NCBI GenBank assembly: GCA_900319465.1 | Contig: ONOL01000013.1 | Location: 1 to 58,472, forward strand | Direction of reading: 5' to 3' | Origin: an uncultured Eubacteriales bacterium | GTDB taxonomy: Bacteria; Bacillota; Clostridia; Oscillospirales; Oscillospiraceae | Length of the DNA stretch: 58,472 nucleotides | Shown: piece after piece, positions 32,052-40,525 of the stretch | Position numbering within the stretch: the first letter of the stretch is position 1 | How the letters are laid out: the number at the start of each line of letters is the position of its first letter | Notes under the pieces: model-generated | The model's database searches: none | The model's input: the letters and a program-made list of their open reading frames with translations, nothing else | Told to the model about the DNA's origin: nothing | Translations under genes and position numbers: made by a program

Positions 32052-32240
32052 TTACTTGCTCTCCTCGACGTTGATGACCGCGCGGCCCTTGTACTGACCG
32101 CAGTGGCGGCAAACGCGGTGGGGCATGCAGTACTCGCCGCAGTTGGGGCAAACAACGATGCCGGGGGCGGTGAGCTTCCAGGTGGAAGAACGTCTCTTAT
32201 CGCGTCTCTGCCGAGATACTTTTCCTTTCGGGACTGCCAT
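32052..32240 (-). CDS. rpmF: Ribosomal protein bL32
   Basis: 62 residues, normal length. N-terminus [18 protein letters not shown] is diagnostic. Two CxxC pairs ([18 protein letters not shown]) make it the zinc-binding C+ form. It follows yceD by 39 bp; the usual downstream plsX/fabH genes are missing, the pair being followed by a terminator. Confidence 0.97.
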   Translation of the reverse strand: MAVPKGKVSRQRRDKRRSSTWKLTAPGIVVCPNCGEYCMPHRVCRHCGQYKGRAVINVEESK

Positions 32241-32279
32241 GTTGACACCTCCTGATCACTGGCTGTTCTGAGCAGCACA

Positions 32280-32771
32280 TTATTTATCCAAAAGCTGCTC
32301 AAGCACAGCAAATCTTGGATCGCGTAGTTTCCTGCACCCGCAGGGGCCAAGGTTCAGATTCGCGCCGCAGGTATCGCAGAGGCCCTTGCAGTCCTCCCTG
32401 CAGAGGAACTTCGTCTCCATATCGAGGATCAGGCTCGTCTCCAGGATCTCGTCCAGGTCGATCTCGTTGCCGTCCAGGACGTAGAGCTCCGGGAACTCCT
32501 CGCTCTCCTCCTCCACGATGGTGGCCTCAAGGGGAAGCTCCTTCACGCTCTCGAACTCGCTGCCGCAGCGGTCACAGATACAGACCATATCCGCCGTCAG
32601 CACGCCCTCCAGGTGGAGAACACCGGCCTCGTTGTAGACGCGGCCCTGCGCATGGGGCCTGCCCTTGTACGCCTTCACCGACGCAAAATCCAGCCGCCCG
32701 GTTTCCAGCTCCGTTTCAAACGGAACAGAGCCGCCCGGAACCTCGATGATCTCTCGTAAATCAAGACGCAT
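32280..32771 (-). CDS. yceD: YceD/DUF177 family protein
   Basis: 163 residues. It shows the YceD features: CICDRCGSEFE and LCREDCKGLCDTCGANLNLGPCGC, a cysteine-rich zinc-type segment before the C-terminal helix. YceD is linked to 23S rRNA and 50S assembly in bacteria and plastids and is nearly always encoded before rpmF, as here. The promoter upstream is almost perfect, as expected for high expression. Confidence 0.9.
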   Translation of the reverse strand: MRLDLREIIEVPGGSVPFETELETGRLDFASVKAYKGRPHAQGRVYNEAGVLHLEGVLTADMVCICDRCGSEFESVKELPLEATIVEEESEEFPELYVLDGNEIDLDEILETSLILDMETKFLCREDCKGLCDTCGANLNLGPCGCRKLRDPRFAVLEQLLDK

Positions 32772-32802
32772 GGCAATACCTCTCGTGCAATCGCGCTTTG
32801 AT

Positions 32803-32831
32803 ATTATAGTTGAAGCATTCCCACTTGTCAA
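32803..32831 (-). promoter_or_regulatory. Consensus promoter of yceD-rpmF
   Basis: Exact TTGACA (32826-32831), 17-bp spacer, exact TATAAT (32803-32808). Confidence 0.92.
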
Positions 32832-32883
32832 GGCTTATTTTCCGGTATATAATACGAAAAAATGATTTCTTCGCGAGGCTTTT

Positions 32884-33843
32884 ATGAAAGAGTTGACGAT
32901 CCGCGCAAACGACGCGGGCCAGCGGCTTGACCGCTTCATCGGCAAGGCTGTTCCCCTGCTGCCGGAGAGCCTGCTGCAGAAATACATCCGTCTCAAGCGC
33001 ATCAAGTGTAACGGCAAAGGCGCCAAACGGGATGTGCGCCTGCAGGCCGGCGATACCGTACAATTATACATCAACGACGAGTTCTTTGAAAAGCCCCGGG
33101 AGGAAAATTCCTGGCTCAAGGTAGGCACGCCGCGCCTTACCGTCGTCTACGAGGACGAGAACCTCCTGCTCGCGGACAAGAAGCCCGGCGTCCTCTGCCA
33201 CAGCGCCGGGGTCTGGGACTACAACACCCTGATCGCAAACATCCAGGCCTATCTCGCGCAGAAGGGCGAGTGGCGGCCGAAGGAGGAGAACGCCTTCACC
33301 CCCGCCCTCTGCAACCGCATCGACCGCAACACCGGCGGCATCGTCATCGCCGCGAAGAACGCCGAGACCCTGCGCATCCTCAACGAGAAGATCCGCGACC
33401 GGGAGATCGAGAAATACTACCTCTGCGCCGTGCGCGGCAGGCCGAAGCCGAGCGAGGGAAAGCTCGAAAACGTGCTGTTCAAGGACGCGAAGAAAAACCA
33501 GGTCTTTGTCAAGGACCGGCCCGAGCCCGGCGCGAAGACCGCCGTGACGTATTACAAGGTCCTCAAATCCAAGGGCCCGCTCTCGCTCGTCGAGTGCCGC
33601 CTCGGCACCGGGCGCACCCACCAGATCCGCGTGCAGATGGCCAACAAAGGCTGGCCGCTCGTGGGCGACGGCAAGTACGGCAGCGAGCGCTTCAACAAGG
33701 ACTACGACGAGAAGGGCCAGGCGCTCTATTCCTACAAGCTGCGCTTCGACTTTCCCACCGACGCCGGGATCTTAAACTACCTGCGCGGCCGGGAGTTTGA
33801 GGTGGAAAAGGTCGATTTTGCGGAAAAATACTTTGGGGAGTGA
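32884..33843 (+). CDS. RluC/RluD-family rRNA pseudouridine synthase
   Basis: 319 residues: an N-terminal S4 RNA-binding domain (about 1-75, QRLDRFIGKAVPLLPESLLQKYIRLKRI) and a catalytic domain with LCNRIDRNTGG carrying the catalytic Asp, then CRLGTGRTHQIRVQMA. It isomerises specific uridines in 23S rRNA. It has a longer insertion around residues 120-140 than RluD. The HD-domain gene starts 5 bp after its stop and the ABC-F gene overlaps that, so a three-gene operon is likely. Confidence 0.92.
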   Translation: MKELTIRANDAGQRLDRFIGKAVPLLPESLLQKYIRLKRIKCNGKGAKRDVRLQAGDTVQLYINDEFFEKPREENSWLKVGTPRLTVVYEDENLLLADKKPGVLCHSAGVWDYNTLIANIQAYLAQKGEWRPKEENAFTPALCNRIDRNTGGIVIAAKNAETLRILNEKIRDREIEKYYLCAVRGRPKPSEGKLENVLFKDAKKNQVFVKDRPEPGAKTAVTYYKVLKSKGPLSLVECRLGTGRTHQIRVQMANKGWPLVGDGKYGSERFNKDYDEKGQALYSYKLRFDFPTDAGILNYLRGREFEVEKVDFAEKYFGE

Positions 33844-33848
33844 GGCAC

Positions 33849-34421
33849 ATGGAAGCACGCAAATTGCTCGACGCGCTGCACGTCGCGGAGAAGCTCAAGG
33901 ACGCGACGCGGCACTGCTACACCTCCGGCGGACGGCACGAGAGCGTGGCCGAGCACAGCTGGCGGCTCGCGCTGATGGCCTGGTGGCTGCGCGACGCGTT
34001 CCCGGAGGCCGACATGGACCGGGTCGTGTGCATGTGCCTTGTCCACGATCTGGGCGAGGCCTTCACCGGCGATATCCCGGCCTTCGACAAGACCGACGCC
34101 GACCGCAGGACCGAGGATGCACTGCTGGACGGCTGGGTATCCTCCCTGCCCGCCCCCTTCGCCGGGGAGATGGCGGCGCTGAACCGCGAGATGAACGAGC
34201 GGCAGACGCTCGAGGCGCGCATTTTCAAGGCGCTCGACGGGCTGGAGGCGCTCGTGCAGCACAACGAGTCCGCGCTTTCCACCTGGTCGGAAAACGAATA
34301 TGACCTGAACCTGCACTACTGCGACGACCGGGTCGGCTTCTCCCCCGCGCTCAGCGCCCTGCGGGAGGCGATCCGGGAGGACACGATCCGAAAAATCAAC
34401 GAGGAGGCAACATCATGCTGA
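33849..34421 (+). CDS. HD-domain hydrolase (YfbR/5'-deoxynucleotidase-like)
   Basis: 190 residues. HD motif residues are in HESVAEHSWR and CLVHDLGEAFTGD, matching the YfbR/HDDC2 group that dephosphorylates deoxyribonucleoside monophosphates. The start at 33849 has GGGGAGTGAGGC before it; an earlier GTG is possible. It overlaps the ABC-F gene by 7 bp. Confidence 0.85.
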   Translation: MEARKLLDALHVAEKLKDATRHCYTSGGRHESVAEHSWRLALMAWWLRDAFPEADMDRVVCMCLVHDLGEAFTGDIPAFDKTDADRRTEDALLDGWVSSLPAPFAGEMAALNREMNERQTLEARIFKALDGLEALVQHNESALSTWSENEYDLNLHYCDDRVGFSPALSALREAIREDTIRKINEEATSC

Positions 34422-36013
34422 GCGTCAACGACTTATCCATGCAGTTCGGCTCGTCCGTGCTGTTTTCCCGCGTCGACCTGCAATTCACCGCCGGCAACTG
34501 CTACGGCATCATCGGCGCCAACGGCGCGGGCAAATCCACCTTCATCAAGATCCTCTCCGGCGAGCTGGAGCCGACCTCCGGCGCGGTCGTTCTCGAGCCG
34601 AAGCGCCGCATGTCGGTTTTGAAGCAGAACCAGAGCCTCTATGACGACTATTCCGTGCTCGACACGGTCATCATGGGCCATCAGCGGCTCTACGCCTGCG
34701 GCAGGGAGCGCGAGGCCATCTACGAGAAGGAGGACTTCTCGGACGACGACGGGCTGCGCGCGGCGGAGCTGGAGGAGGAATTCTCCGAGCTCGGCGGCTG
34801 GGAAGCCGAGAGCGACGCGGGGCGCATCCTGCAGGGCCTCGGCGTGGATGCGAGCCTGCACCAGAGCCTGATGCGGGAGATCGACCCGCGCCTCAAGGTC
34901 AAGGTACTGCTCGCGCAGGCGCTCTTCGGCCACCCCGACGTGCTGCTCCTCGACGAGCCGACGAACAACCTCGACCTTGCGAGCGTCGTGTGGCTCGAGG
35001 ACTTCCTGCTCGACTACGAGGGCACGGTGCTCGTCGTCAGCCACGACCGCTACTTCCTCAACAACATCTGCACCCACATCGTGGACATCGACTACGGCAA
35101 GATCAAGATGTACGTCGGCAACTACGACTTCTGGTACGAATCCAGCCAGCTCATCCAGAAGCTGATCCGCGACCAGAACAAGAAGGCCGAGCAGAAGATC
35201 GCGGAGCTGCAGACCTTCATCGCCCGCTTCTCCGCGAACAAGTCGAAATCCCGGCAGGCGACAAGCCGCCGCAAGCTCCTCGACAAGATCACCGTGGAGG
35301 AGCTGCCCGCCTCCAACCGGCGCTATCCCTGGGTCGGCTTCAAGGCCGATCGCGAGCCGGGCAAGGACCGCCTCTTCGTCACCGAGGTCTCCAAGACCGT
35401 CGACGGCGTGAAGCTTTTAAACAAGGTGAGCTTCATCGTCGGGAAAGAGGACAAGATCGCCATCCTCGGCAAAAACGAGCTGGCCGTGACGATGCTCTGC
35501 AAGATCCTCATGGGCGAGGAGGAGCCGGACGAGGGCACCGTCAAGTGGGGCGCGTCCATCACGCCGAGCTACTTCCCCAAGGACCACAACCGCTACTTCG
35601 ACGGCTTCGAAGGCGATCTGATCGAGTGGATGCGGCAGTTTTCCGAGGACAAGCGCGAGAGCTACCTGCGCACCTTCCTCGGGCGCATGCTTTTCTCCGG
35701 CGACGACGTGTACAAGAGCGCGAAGGTGCTCTCCGGCGGCGAGAGGGTCCGGTGCATGCTCAGCCGCATGATGCTCTCCGGGGCCAACTTCCTTGTGCTC
35801 GACCAGCCCACGAACCATCTGGATCTGGAGTCGATCGCGGCGCTGAACAACGGCCTCGAGGCCTTTAAGTACAACATCCTCTTCTCCTGCCACGACCACC
35901 AGCTTACCCAGACCGTCGCCAACCGCATCATCGAGATCACCGACGACGGCGTCATCGACCGCCTGTGCAGCTACGACGAGTACATGCACATCGCAGAGGC
36001 GAACAAACAGTAA
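34415..36013 (+). CDS. ABC-F family ATPase with altered second nucleotide site
   Basis: 532 residues, two ABC domains and a linker with a coiled coil (about residues 245-300), no membrane part; the YkpA/YbiT type of ABC-F translation factor. First Walker A is GANGAGKST and Walker B LLLDEPTNNLDL. In the second domain, Walker A reads GKNELAVTML, with Val where the lysine should be. The second signature LSGGERVR is intact, but Walker B is VLDQPTNHLDL, with Gln for the catalytic Glu. The second domain therefore looks unable to hydrolyse ATP. Relatives act on the ribosome E site; target unknown. Confidence 0.9.
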   Translation: MLSVNDLSMQFGSSVLFSRVDLQFTAGNCYGIIGANGAGKSTFIKILSGELEPTSGAVVLEPKRRMSVLKQNQSLYDDYSVLDTVIMGHQRLYACGREREAIYEKEDFSDDDGLRAAELEEEFSELGGWEAESDAGRILQGLGVDASLHQSLMREIDPRLKVKVLLAQALFGHPDVLLLDEPTNNLDLASVVWLEDFLLDYEGTVLVVSHDRYFLNNICTHIVDIDYGKIKMYVGNYDFWYESSQLIQKLIRDQNKKAEQKIAELQTFIARFSANKSKSRQATSRRKLLDKITVEELPASNRRYPWVGFKADREPGKDRLFVTEVSKTVDGVKLLNKVSFIVGKEDKIAILGKNELAVTMLCKILMGEEEPDEGTVKWGASITPSYFPKDHNRYFDGFEGDLIEWMRQFSEDKRESYLRTFLGRMLFSGDDVYKSAKVLSGGERVRCMLSRMMLSGANFLVLDQPTNHLDLESIAALNNGLEAFKYNILFSCHDHQLTQTVANRIIEITDDGVIDRLCSYDEYMHIAEANKQ

Positions 36014-36035
36014 AAAGAGAAAGAAGGCGCAAGCA

Positions 36036-36533
36036 TTGAAAGGAAGACAATTAAGAGAAGCCTGCCAGGCAAGAATGAATGAGGAATTGAAACAGGATCC
36101 CTCCCTGATGCAGGCCAAGAGGATTGCCGGCATCCTGCTGATCGTCTGGGTCGTGTTCCGGCTCTCTGCGCAGATCATGGAGTTTGTCTGCGCCCGCGCC
36201 GGCTTCGTCGAATTCGCCCCTGCCAACATTGCCGGTATTGCAGCCTTAGCCATTTTCGCGCTGTTGATCTACAACGGCTCCGGCACCATCGCCTTTTTAC
36301 CTCTCTTCGGCGGCGTGTTCATGCTGGTGACCTGCTTCAGCGAGGATTATTTTTCCCTGCTGAAACTGGACCTGTATCCGGAGGTTCGGCTGTACCTGAT
36401 GGCCTATATCCTCGCTTCCGCCGCCCAGGTAGTCATCATGATCCTGATCCTCGTGCTCTGCCACCGCTATTTCCAAACCTTCAACCGCATTTCCAAGGAG
36501 CTCAGCGCCAAGCCGGACGAACCCAGGCTCTGA
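36036..36533 (+). CDS. Four-helix membrane protein, unknown
   Basis: 165 residues from a TTG start with GAAGG upstream. A basic amphipathic N-terminus (KGRQLREACQARMNEE) is followed by four hydrophobic helices near 28-48, 62-80, 84-100 and 122-146 and a short charged tail. No family recognised. It follows the ABC-F gene by 22 bp and may be co-transcribed. Its GC content is slightly lower than that of its neighbours. Confidence 0.65.
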   Translation: MKGRQLREACQARMNEELKQDPSLMQAKRIAGILLIVWVVFRLSAQIMEFVCARAGFVEFAPANIAGIAALAIFALLIYNGSGTIAFLPLFGGVFMLVTCFSEDYFSLLKLDLYPEVRLYLMAYILASAAQVVIMILILVLCHRYFQTFNRISKELSAKPDEPRL

Positions 36534-36555
36534 AACTGAAAGCTTAAATTATTTG

Positions 36556-36611
36556 TTGTATTTTCTCTCATGATGCGTTATACTCCCTGTATCTGCTATG
36601 ATACAGGGAGT
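36556..36611 (+). promoter_or_regulatory. GtrA-gene promoter overlapped by a 30-bp palindromic operator
   Basis: TTGTAT (36556-36561), 17-bp spacer, TATACT (36579-36584). A perfect palindrome, ACTCCCTGTATC - 6 bp - GATACAGGGAGT (36582-36611), overlaps the -10, spans the expected start near 36591 and includes the GGGAG ribosome site. A repressor bound there would block initiation. Confidence 0.7.
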
Positions 36612-36617
36612 ACTGTT

Positions 36618-37031
36618 ATGGAACCGAACGGAAAGAAAGAGCTCTGGCGGGCGGTGAAGTTCACGCTGTTCTCCATCTCCGCGGGGCTCATTGAGATCGT
36701 GTCCTTCACGCTGCTGACGGAGCTGTCCGGCTGGAGCTACTGGCCCTGCTACCTGATCGCGCTGGTGCTGAGCGTGCTGTGGAACTTCACGCTCAACCGC
36801 AAGTTCACCTTCAAATCCGCGGCGAACGTGCCGGTGGCGATGCTGAAGGTGGCGGCCTACTACGCCGTCTTCACCCCGCTGACCACCGTCGGCGGCAACT
36901 GGCTGGCTGAGGGGCTGGGCTGGAACGACTATCTCGTGACGGGGATCAACATGGTGCTGAACTTCGTCACCGAATTCCTCTTCCAGCGCTTCGTGGTCTA
37001 CGGCAAGAGCGTGGACACCGCGGAGAAGTAG
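36618..37031 (+). CDS. GtrA-family membrane protein
   Basis: 137 residues with four transmembrane helices and the GtrA signature (FTLFSISAGLIEIVSF, LVLSVLWNFTLNRKFTF, TEFLFQRFVVYG). GtrA proteins are thought to flip or help transfer polyprenyl-linked sugars for cell-surface glycosylation. No glycosyltransferase is adjacent. It is a single gene with its own promoter, a palindromic operator over the ribosome site, and a terminator. Confidence 0.88.
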   Translation: MEPNGKKELWRAVKFTLFSISAGLIEIVSFTLLTELSGWSYWPCYLIALVLSVLWNFTLNRKFTFKSAANVPVAMLKVAAYYAVFTPLTTVGGNWLAEGLGWNDYLVTGINMVLNFVTEFLFQRFVVYGKSVDTAEK

Positions 37032-37055
37032 TTTTCAGTGTTCAGAGGAAAGGCG

Positions 37056-37089
37056 AAAAACGGATGTGCCGTGAGCACATCCGTTTTTG
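37056..37089. terminator. Bidirectional terminator, GtrA/rodA
   Basis: AAAAACGGATGTGC, 5-nt loop, GCACATCCGTTTTT. Confidence 0.9.
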
Positions 37090-37091
37090 TA

Positions 37092-38273
37092 TTATCCCAC
37101 AAGCGAGAAGAGCTTTGGCTTGAGCTTGAATTTGACGCCCGAGACCAGGCCCATGGCCGCAAACATCGTCATCATTGAGGAGCCGCCGTAGCTGAAGAAG
37201 GGCAGCGTGATGCCGATCACGGGCGTAATGCCGATGCACATGCCGATGTTGATGAGCGCCTGGAAGGTCACGGCCGAAGCCACGCCGAAGCAGATGAGCA
37301 TATCGAAGGTGCGGCTGGAGTGTATCCCCACTTTCACGCAGCGCAGGATGATGACGGTCAGCAGGAGGACCACGAGGATGCAGCCCACCATGCCGAGCTC
37401 CTCGCCGATGGCGGCGAAGATGAAGTCGGTGTGCTTGCCGGTGAAGTTGGTGGAGCGGTGCCCCGGCTCAACGCCGGTGAGGCGCCCGGAGGCCAGCGTC
37501 AGCTTGCTCTGGGCGGTCTGCCAGTTCTTGCCGTAGCCGTCCGGGTCGATGCTCGGCACGTAGGGGGCAAGCAGGCGTTCCTTCTGGTAGGTTTTGAGGA
37601 AGTGGTTCCACAGCAGGGGCACGGCGGCCGAGAGCGCCGCAAAGCCGATGGCGAACCAGTACAGCCGCACGCCCAGCATGAAGAGCATGGACAGGAAGAT
37701 ACAGAAGATGATGGAGGCGGAGCCGAGGTCGGAGGAGACCACGACGATCAGACCGAAAATGATGACAAAGTGCCCGGCCATTTGCACGACGGACAGGAAG
37801 GAGTTGAGATCCCGGTACTCCTTCAGCCAGGTCATCTGCTTGGCGCAGATGATGATGTAGATGACCTTGATGACCTCCGAGGGCTGGATGCCGATGCCGG
37901 CGAAGCGGATCCAGCTCTTGTTGCCGGTGTTGTCCTCCACGCTCTTGTTGCCGGTGTTGTCCTCCACACCGAAGATGACCAGCGCCACGAGCAGCAGCAC
38001 GTTGATGGCGCTCAGGATCTTCCACTGGTCGCCCAGCAGGTCCGCGTCGAGCACGGTGAGCACGACGAAGGCGGCGATCCCGAGGAACATGGAGAAGACC
38101 TGCACGATCACGAGCTTGGTGGGGTTCATGTCCGCGCCGGAGGCCGCCATGCCGGTGGCCGCCTTGTAGACCATGACCGTACCGTAGAGCGCGCTCACGA
38201 TACACACGCACAGCAGGAAGATGTCCGCCCGGTCGAAAAACATTTTTATATAAGGTTTGATTTTTTTCAGAAT
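37092..38273 (-). CDS. rodA: SEDS peptidoglycan polymerase, RodA/FtsW family
   Basis: About 393 residues, ten predicted membrane helices. RodA polymerises lipid II during elongation. Hallmarks: [17 protein letters not shown], the extracellular loop with [16 protein letters not shown], and [14 protein letters not shown] near the end. A 9-residue unit VEDNTGNKS is duplicated in tandem before SWIRFAG. The ideal site GGGAGG is 7 nt before an ATT codon at 38273; in-frame alternatives are GTG at 38318 (no ribosome site, near the probable transcript start) and ATG at 38243. RodA rather than FtsW is inferred from the C-terminal motif and the absence of dcw genes. Confidence 0.88.
   Translation of the reverse strand: MLKKIKPYIKMFFDRADIFLLCVCIVSALYGTVMVYKAATGMAASGADMNPTKLVIVQVFSMFLGIAAFVVLTVLDADLLGDQWKILSAINVLLLVALVIFGVEDNTGNKSVEDNTGNKSWIRFAGIGIQPSEVIKVIYIIICAKQMTWLKEYRDLNSFLSVVQMAGHFVIIFGLIVVVSSDLGSASIIFCIFLSMLFMLGVRLYWFAIGFAALSAAVPLLWNHFLKTYQKERLLAPYVPSIDPDGYGKNWQTAQSKLTLASGRLTGVEPGHRSTNFTGKHTDFIFAAIGEELGMVGCILVVLLLTVIILRCVKVGIHSSRTFDMLICFGVASAVTFQALINIGMCIGITPVIGITLPFFSYGGSSMMTMFAAMGLVSGVKFKLKPKLFSLVG
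37915..37967. repeat. Tandem 27-bp duplication inside rodA
   Basis: Two near-exact copies (37915-37941 and 37942-37967, one mismatch at the end) keep the frame and give VEDNTGNKS twice. Confidence 0.9.
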
Positions 38274-38338
38274 GGAAAACCCTCCCTTCAAAAGCGAGGC
38301 TTTTTTCGTACGGAGCACATTTTAACACAAACAAAGAC

Positions 38339-38368
38339 TTTACGCAACGGCACATTCGGTGGTATAAT
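38339..38368 (+). promoter_or_regulatory. Promoter of tsaE-tsaB
   Basis: TTTACG (38339-38344), 18-bp spacer, TATAAT (38363-38368) with an extended TGG before it. Confidence 0.65.
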
Positions 38369-38440
38369 GACCAAAGATGTAAACAATTTCTAAAATCCAC
38401 CGCCCGGCGGCGCTCTTCCGCCGCGGCACCAGGAGCATTC

Positions 38441-38866
38441 ATGGCAGAATTTTTCAGCAGCAGCGAACGCGAGACCGAGGCGCTCGGCGCGCGTCTGGCC
38501 GCGGTCCTCCCCGGCGGCAGCGTGGTCGCCATGTACGGGGATCTCGGCGCGGGCAAGACCGCCTTCGTGCGGGGCATGGCCCGCGGCATGGGGCTTGATT
38601 GCCGGGTCTCCAGCCCGACCTTCACGATCGTCAACGAGTATCTCGGCAAGCGGGAGCTCATCCATTTCGATATGTACCGCATCGGCGGCGCGGACGAGCT
38701 GTTCGACATCGGCTGGGAGGATTATCTGAACCGCGGCGCGGTCTGTGCCGTGGAATGGAGCGAGAACGTGGAGGACGCCTTTTTCGGCGACGAGATCGTC
38801 GTGCGCATGGAAAAGCTCGGCGACACGGAGCGCAAAATCACCATCGAGGGGGCGGAGCTATGCTGA
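38441..38866 (+). CDS. tsaE: tRNA t6A synthesis ATPase TsaE
   Basis: 141 residues. P-loop [13 protein letters not shown] and [11 protein letters not shown] are diagnostic. TsaE works with TsaB and TsaD to make N6-threonylcarbamoyladenosine at position 37 of ANN-decoding tRNAs. It overlaps tsaB by 7 bp; tsaD is not in the window. Confidence 0.95.
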   Translation: MAEFFSSSERETEALGARLAAVLPGGSVVAMYGDLGAGKTAFVRGMARGMGLDCRVSSPTFTIVNEYLGKRELIHFDMYRIGGADELFDIGWEDYLNRGAVCAVEWSENVEDAFFGDEIVVRMEKLGDTERKITIEGAELC

Positions 38867-39561
38867 TCCTTGCCTTTGAATCCTCGGCGAAGGCCGCGTC
38901 CGTCGCCCTCGTACGGGACGGGAGCCTCGTCTCCCAGTACAGCCAGTGCAGCGCCCTCACGCACAGCCGTACCCTGCTGCCCATGGCGGAGGATATGCTG
39001 AAAAACGCCGAGCTCACGATCGGCGACGTGGATCTGTTCGCCGTGGCCCACGGTCCCGGCTCCTTTACCGGCGTGCGCATCGGCGTGTCCACGGTCAAGG
39101 GCCTCGCCTGGGCGGGCGGCAAGCCCTGCGTCGGCGTCTCCACACTCGAGGCCATGGCTTGGCACGGGCTCGCGGCTGGCCCCTACGTCTGTCCGGTGAT
39201 GGACGCGCGGCGGCAGCAGGTCTACAACGCCCTTTTTGAAATCCGGGACGGAAAACCCGTCCGGCTGACGGAGGACCGCCCCATCGCGCTTTCGGAGCTT
39301 GCCCCGCAGCTCGCGGCCCTGCCCTCCCCCGTGTTTCTCGTGGGCGACGGCGCGGGCCTCACCGCAAAATACCTGGCGGACGCCGGCATCCCCTTCCGCC
39401 TCGCGCCGGAAAACCTGCTGTGGCAGAGCGCCTGGGGCGTGGCGATGGCCGCGCAGGACAAGACCCCCGGCACGGCGGACGCGCTGCTGCCCGTGTACCT
39501 GCGTCTCTCGCAGGCCGAGCGCGAGCGGCAGGAGCGAATGAACAAGGAACCAAAAGAATAA
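38860..39561 (+). CDS. tsaB: tRNA t6A synthesis protein TsaB
   Basis: 233 residues of the ASKHA fold: [53 protein letters not shown]. TsaB is the non-catalytic partner of TsaD. A rimI gene often follows but is absent here; upp follows after 21 bp. Confidence 0.95.
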   Translation: MLILAFESSAKAASVALVRDGSLVSQYSQCSALTHSRTLLPMAEDMLKNAELTIGDVDLFAVAHGPGSFTGVRIGVSTVKGLAWAGGKPCVGVSTLEAMAWHGLAAGPYVCPVMDARRQQVYNALFEIRDGKPVRLTEDRPIALSELAPQLAALPSPVFLVGDGAGLTAKYLADAGIPFRLAPENLLWQSAWGVAMAAQDKTPGTADALLPVYLRLSQAERERQERMNKEPKE

Positions 39562-39582
39562 TGATAGAAGGAGCACACAATC

Positions 39583-40212
39583 ATGAGTAAAGTCTGCGTT
39601 TTCGACCACCCTCTGATCCAGCACAAGCTGTCCATCCTGCGCGATGAGCGCACCAGCGTCAAGGAGTTCCGCGAGTTGATCTCCGAGATCGCCATGCTGA
39701 TGTGTTTTGAAGCCACTCGCGACCTGCCCCTGGAGGAGATCGACGTCAAGACGCCCGTAGCCGTCGCCAAATGCCGCCGCATTGCCGGCAAGAAGCTGGC
39801 CGTCGTGCCCATCCTCCGCGCCGGTCTCGGCATGGTCGACGGCATGGTGAGCATGATGCCCAACGTCAAGGTCGGCCACGTCGGCCTGTTCCGTGACCCG
39901 GAGACGCTCGAGCCCGTCAAGTACTACTTCAAGATGCCCCCCGATATCCAGGAGCGCGACGTGATCGTGGTCGATCCGATGCTGGCGACCGGCGGCTCCG
40001 CCTCCGCGGCCATCAGCTTCCTCAAGGAGACCGGCGTGAAGCATATCAAGCTCATGAGCATCATCGGCGCGCCCGAGGGCGTGGCCAAGATGCAGGAGGA
40101 CCATCCGGACGTGGATATTTTCGTCGCCGCGCTGGACGACCACCTCAACGAGCACGGCTACATCGTCCCCGGTCTCGGCGACGCCGGCGACCGCATCTTC
40201 GGCACCAAGTAA
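39583..40212 (+). CDS. upp: Uracil phosphoribosyltransferase
   Basis: 209 residues, normal length. PRPP motif [16 protein letters not shown], uracil-binding C-terminus [17 protein letters not shown]. It converts uracil and PRPP to UMP in salvage. GAAGGAG lies before the ATG. Possibly read with tsaE-tsaB; two hairpins follow. Confidence 0.97.
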   Translation: MSKVCVFDHPLIQHKLSILRDERTSVKEFRELISEIAMLMCFEATRDLPLEEIDVKTPVAVAKCRRIAGKKLAVVPILRAGLGMVDGMVSMMPNVKVGHVGLFRDPETLEPVKYYFKMPPDIQERDVIVVDPMLATGGSASAAISFLKETGVKHIKLMSIIGAPEGVAKMQEDHPDVDIFVAALDDHLNEHGYIVPGLGDAGDRIFGTK

Positions 40213-40270
40213 ACCGTTTTGCGTTTTGAGAAGGACAGGTTGCTCGTTTTTTCTCAAAGCAAAAACCAAC

Positions 40271-40300
40271 GATCCAGTCCCCAATCAAGGGGACTGGATC
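40271..40300 (+). terminator. First hairpin after upp
   Basis: GATCCAGTCCCC, 6-nt loop, GGGGACTGGATC; no T run, so weak alone. Confidence 0.5.
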
Positions 40301-40308
40301 ATTGTCAT

Positions 40309-40357
40309 AAAACCCCCGGATCGGAAACAGGGTGTTTCCGATCCGGGGGTTTTCTCT
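40309..40357. terminator. Strong bidirectional terminator after upp
   Basis: AAAACCCCCGGATCGGAAAC plus A pairs with its complement around a 3-nt loop, then TCTCT. Confidence 0.9.
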
Positions 40358-40380
40358 GCCGTCCTACTATTCTTCAAGAA

Positions 40381-40514
40381 GAAAGCTTGATCAGTTTCCG
40401 GGGTGGATTTGCGTCAGGCGAAGCGGCGGCCGCAGGGCATAATGGAGATATATGGTCAAGGCCGCCAACGATGCATGGCACAAACCCAGCCGGAAAGGCT
40501 CAAGTTTTTCTATT
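40381..40514 (+). repeat. Dispersed 135-bp element, copy 2
   Basis: Partner of 11807-11942, same orientation. The stem GGCGGCC/GGCCGCC is fully Watson-Crick here. It ends 11 bp from the stop of the cyuA-like gene, which is on the other strand, and has a terminator before it. The gap 40213-40525 contains only this element and the hairpins. Confidence 0.7.
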
Positions 40515-40525
40515 GAAGAATCGTA

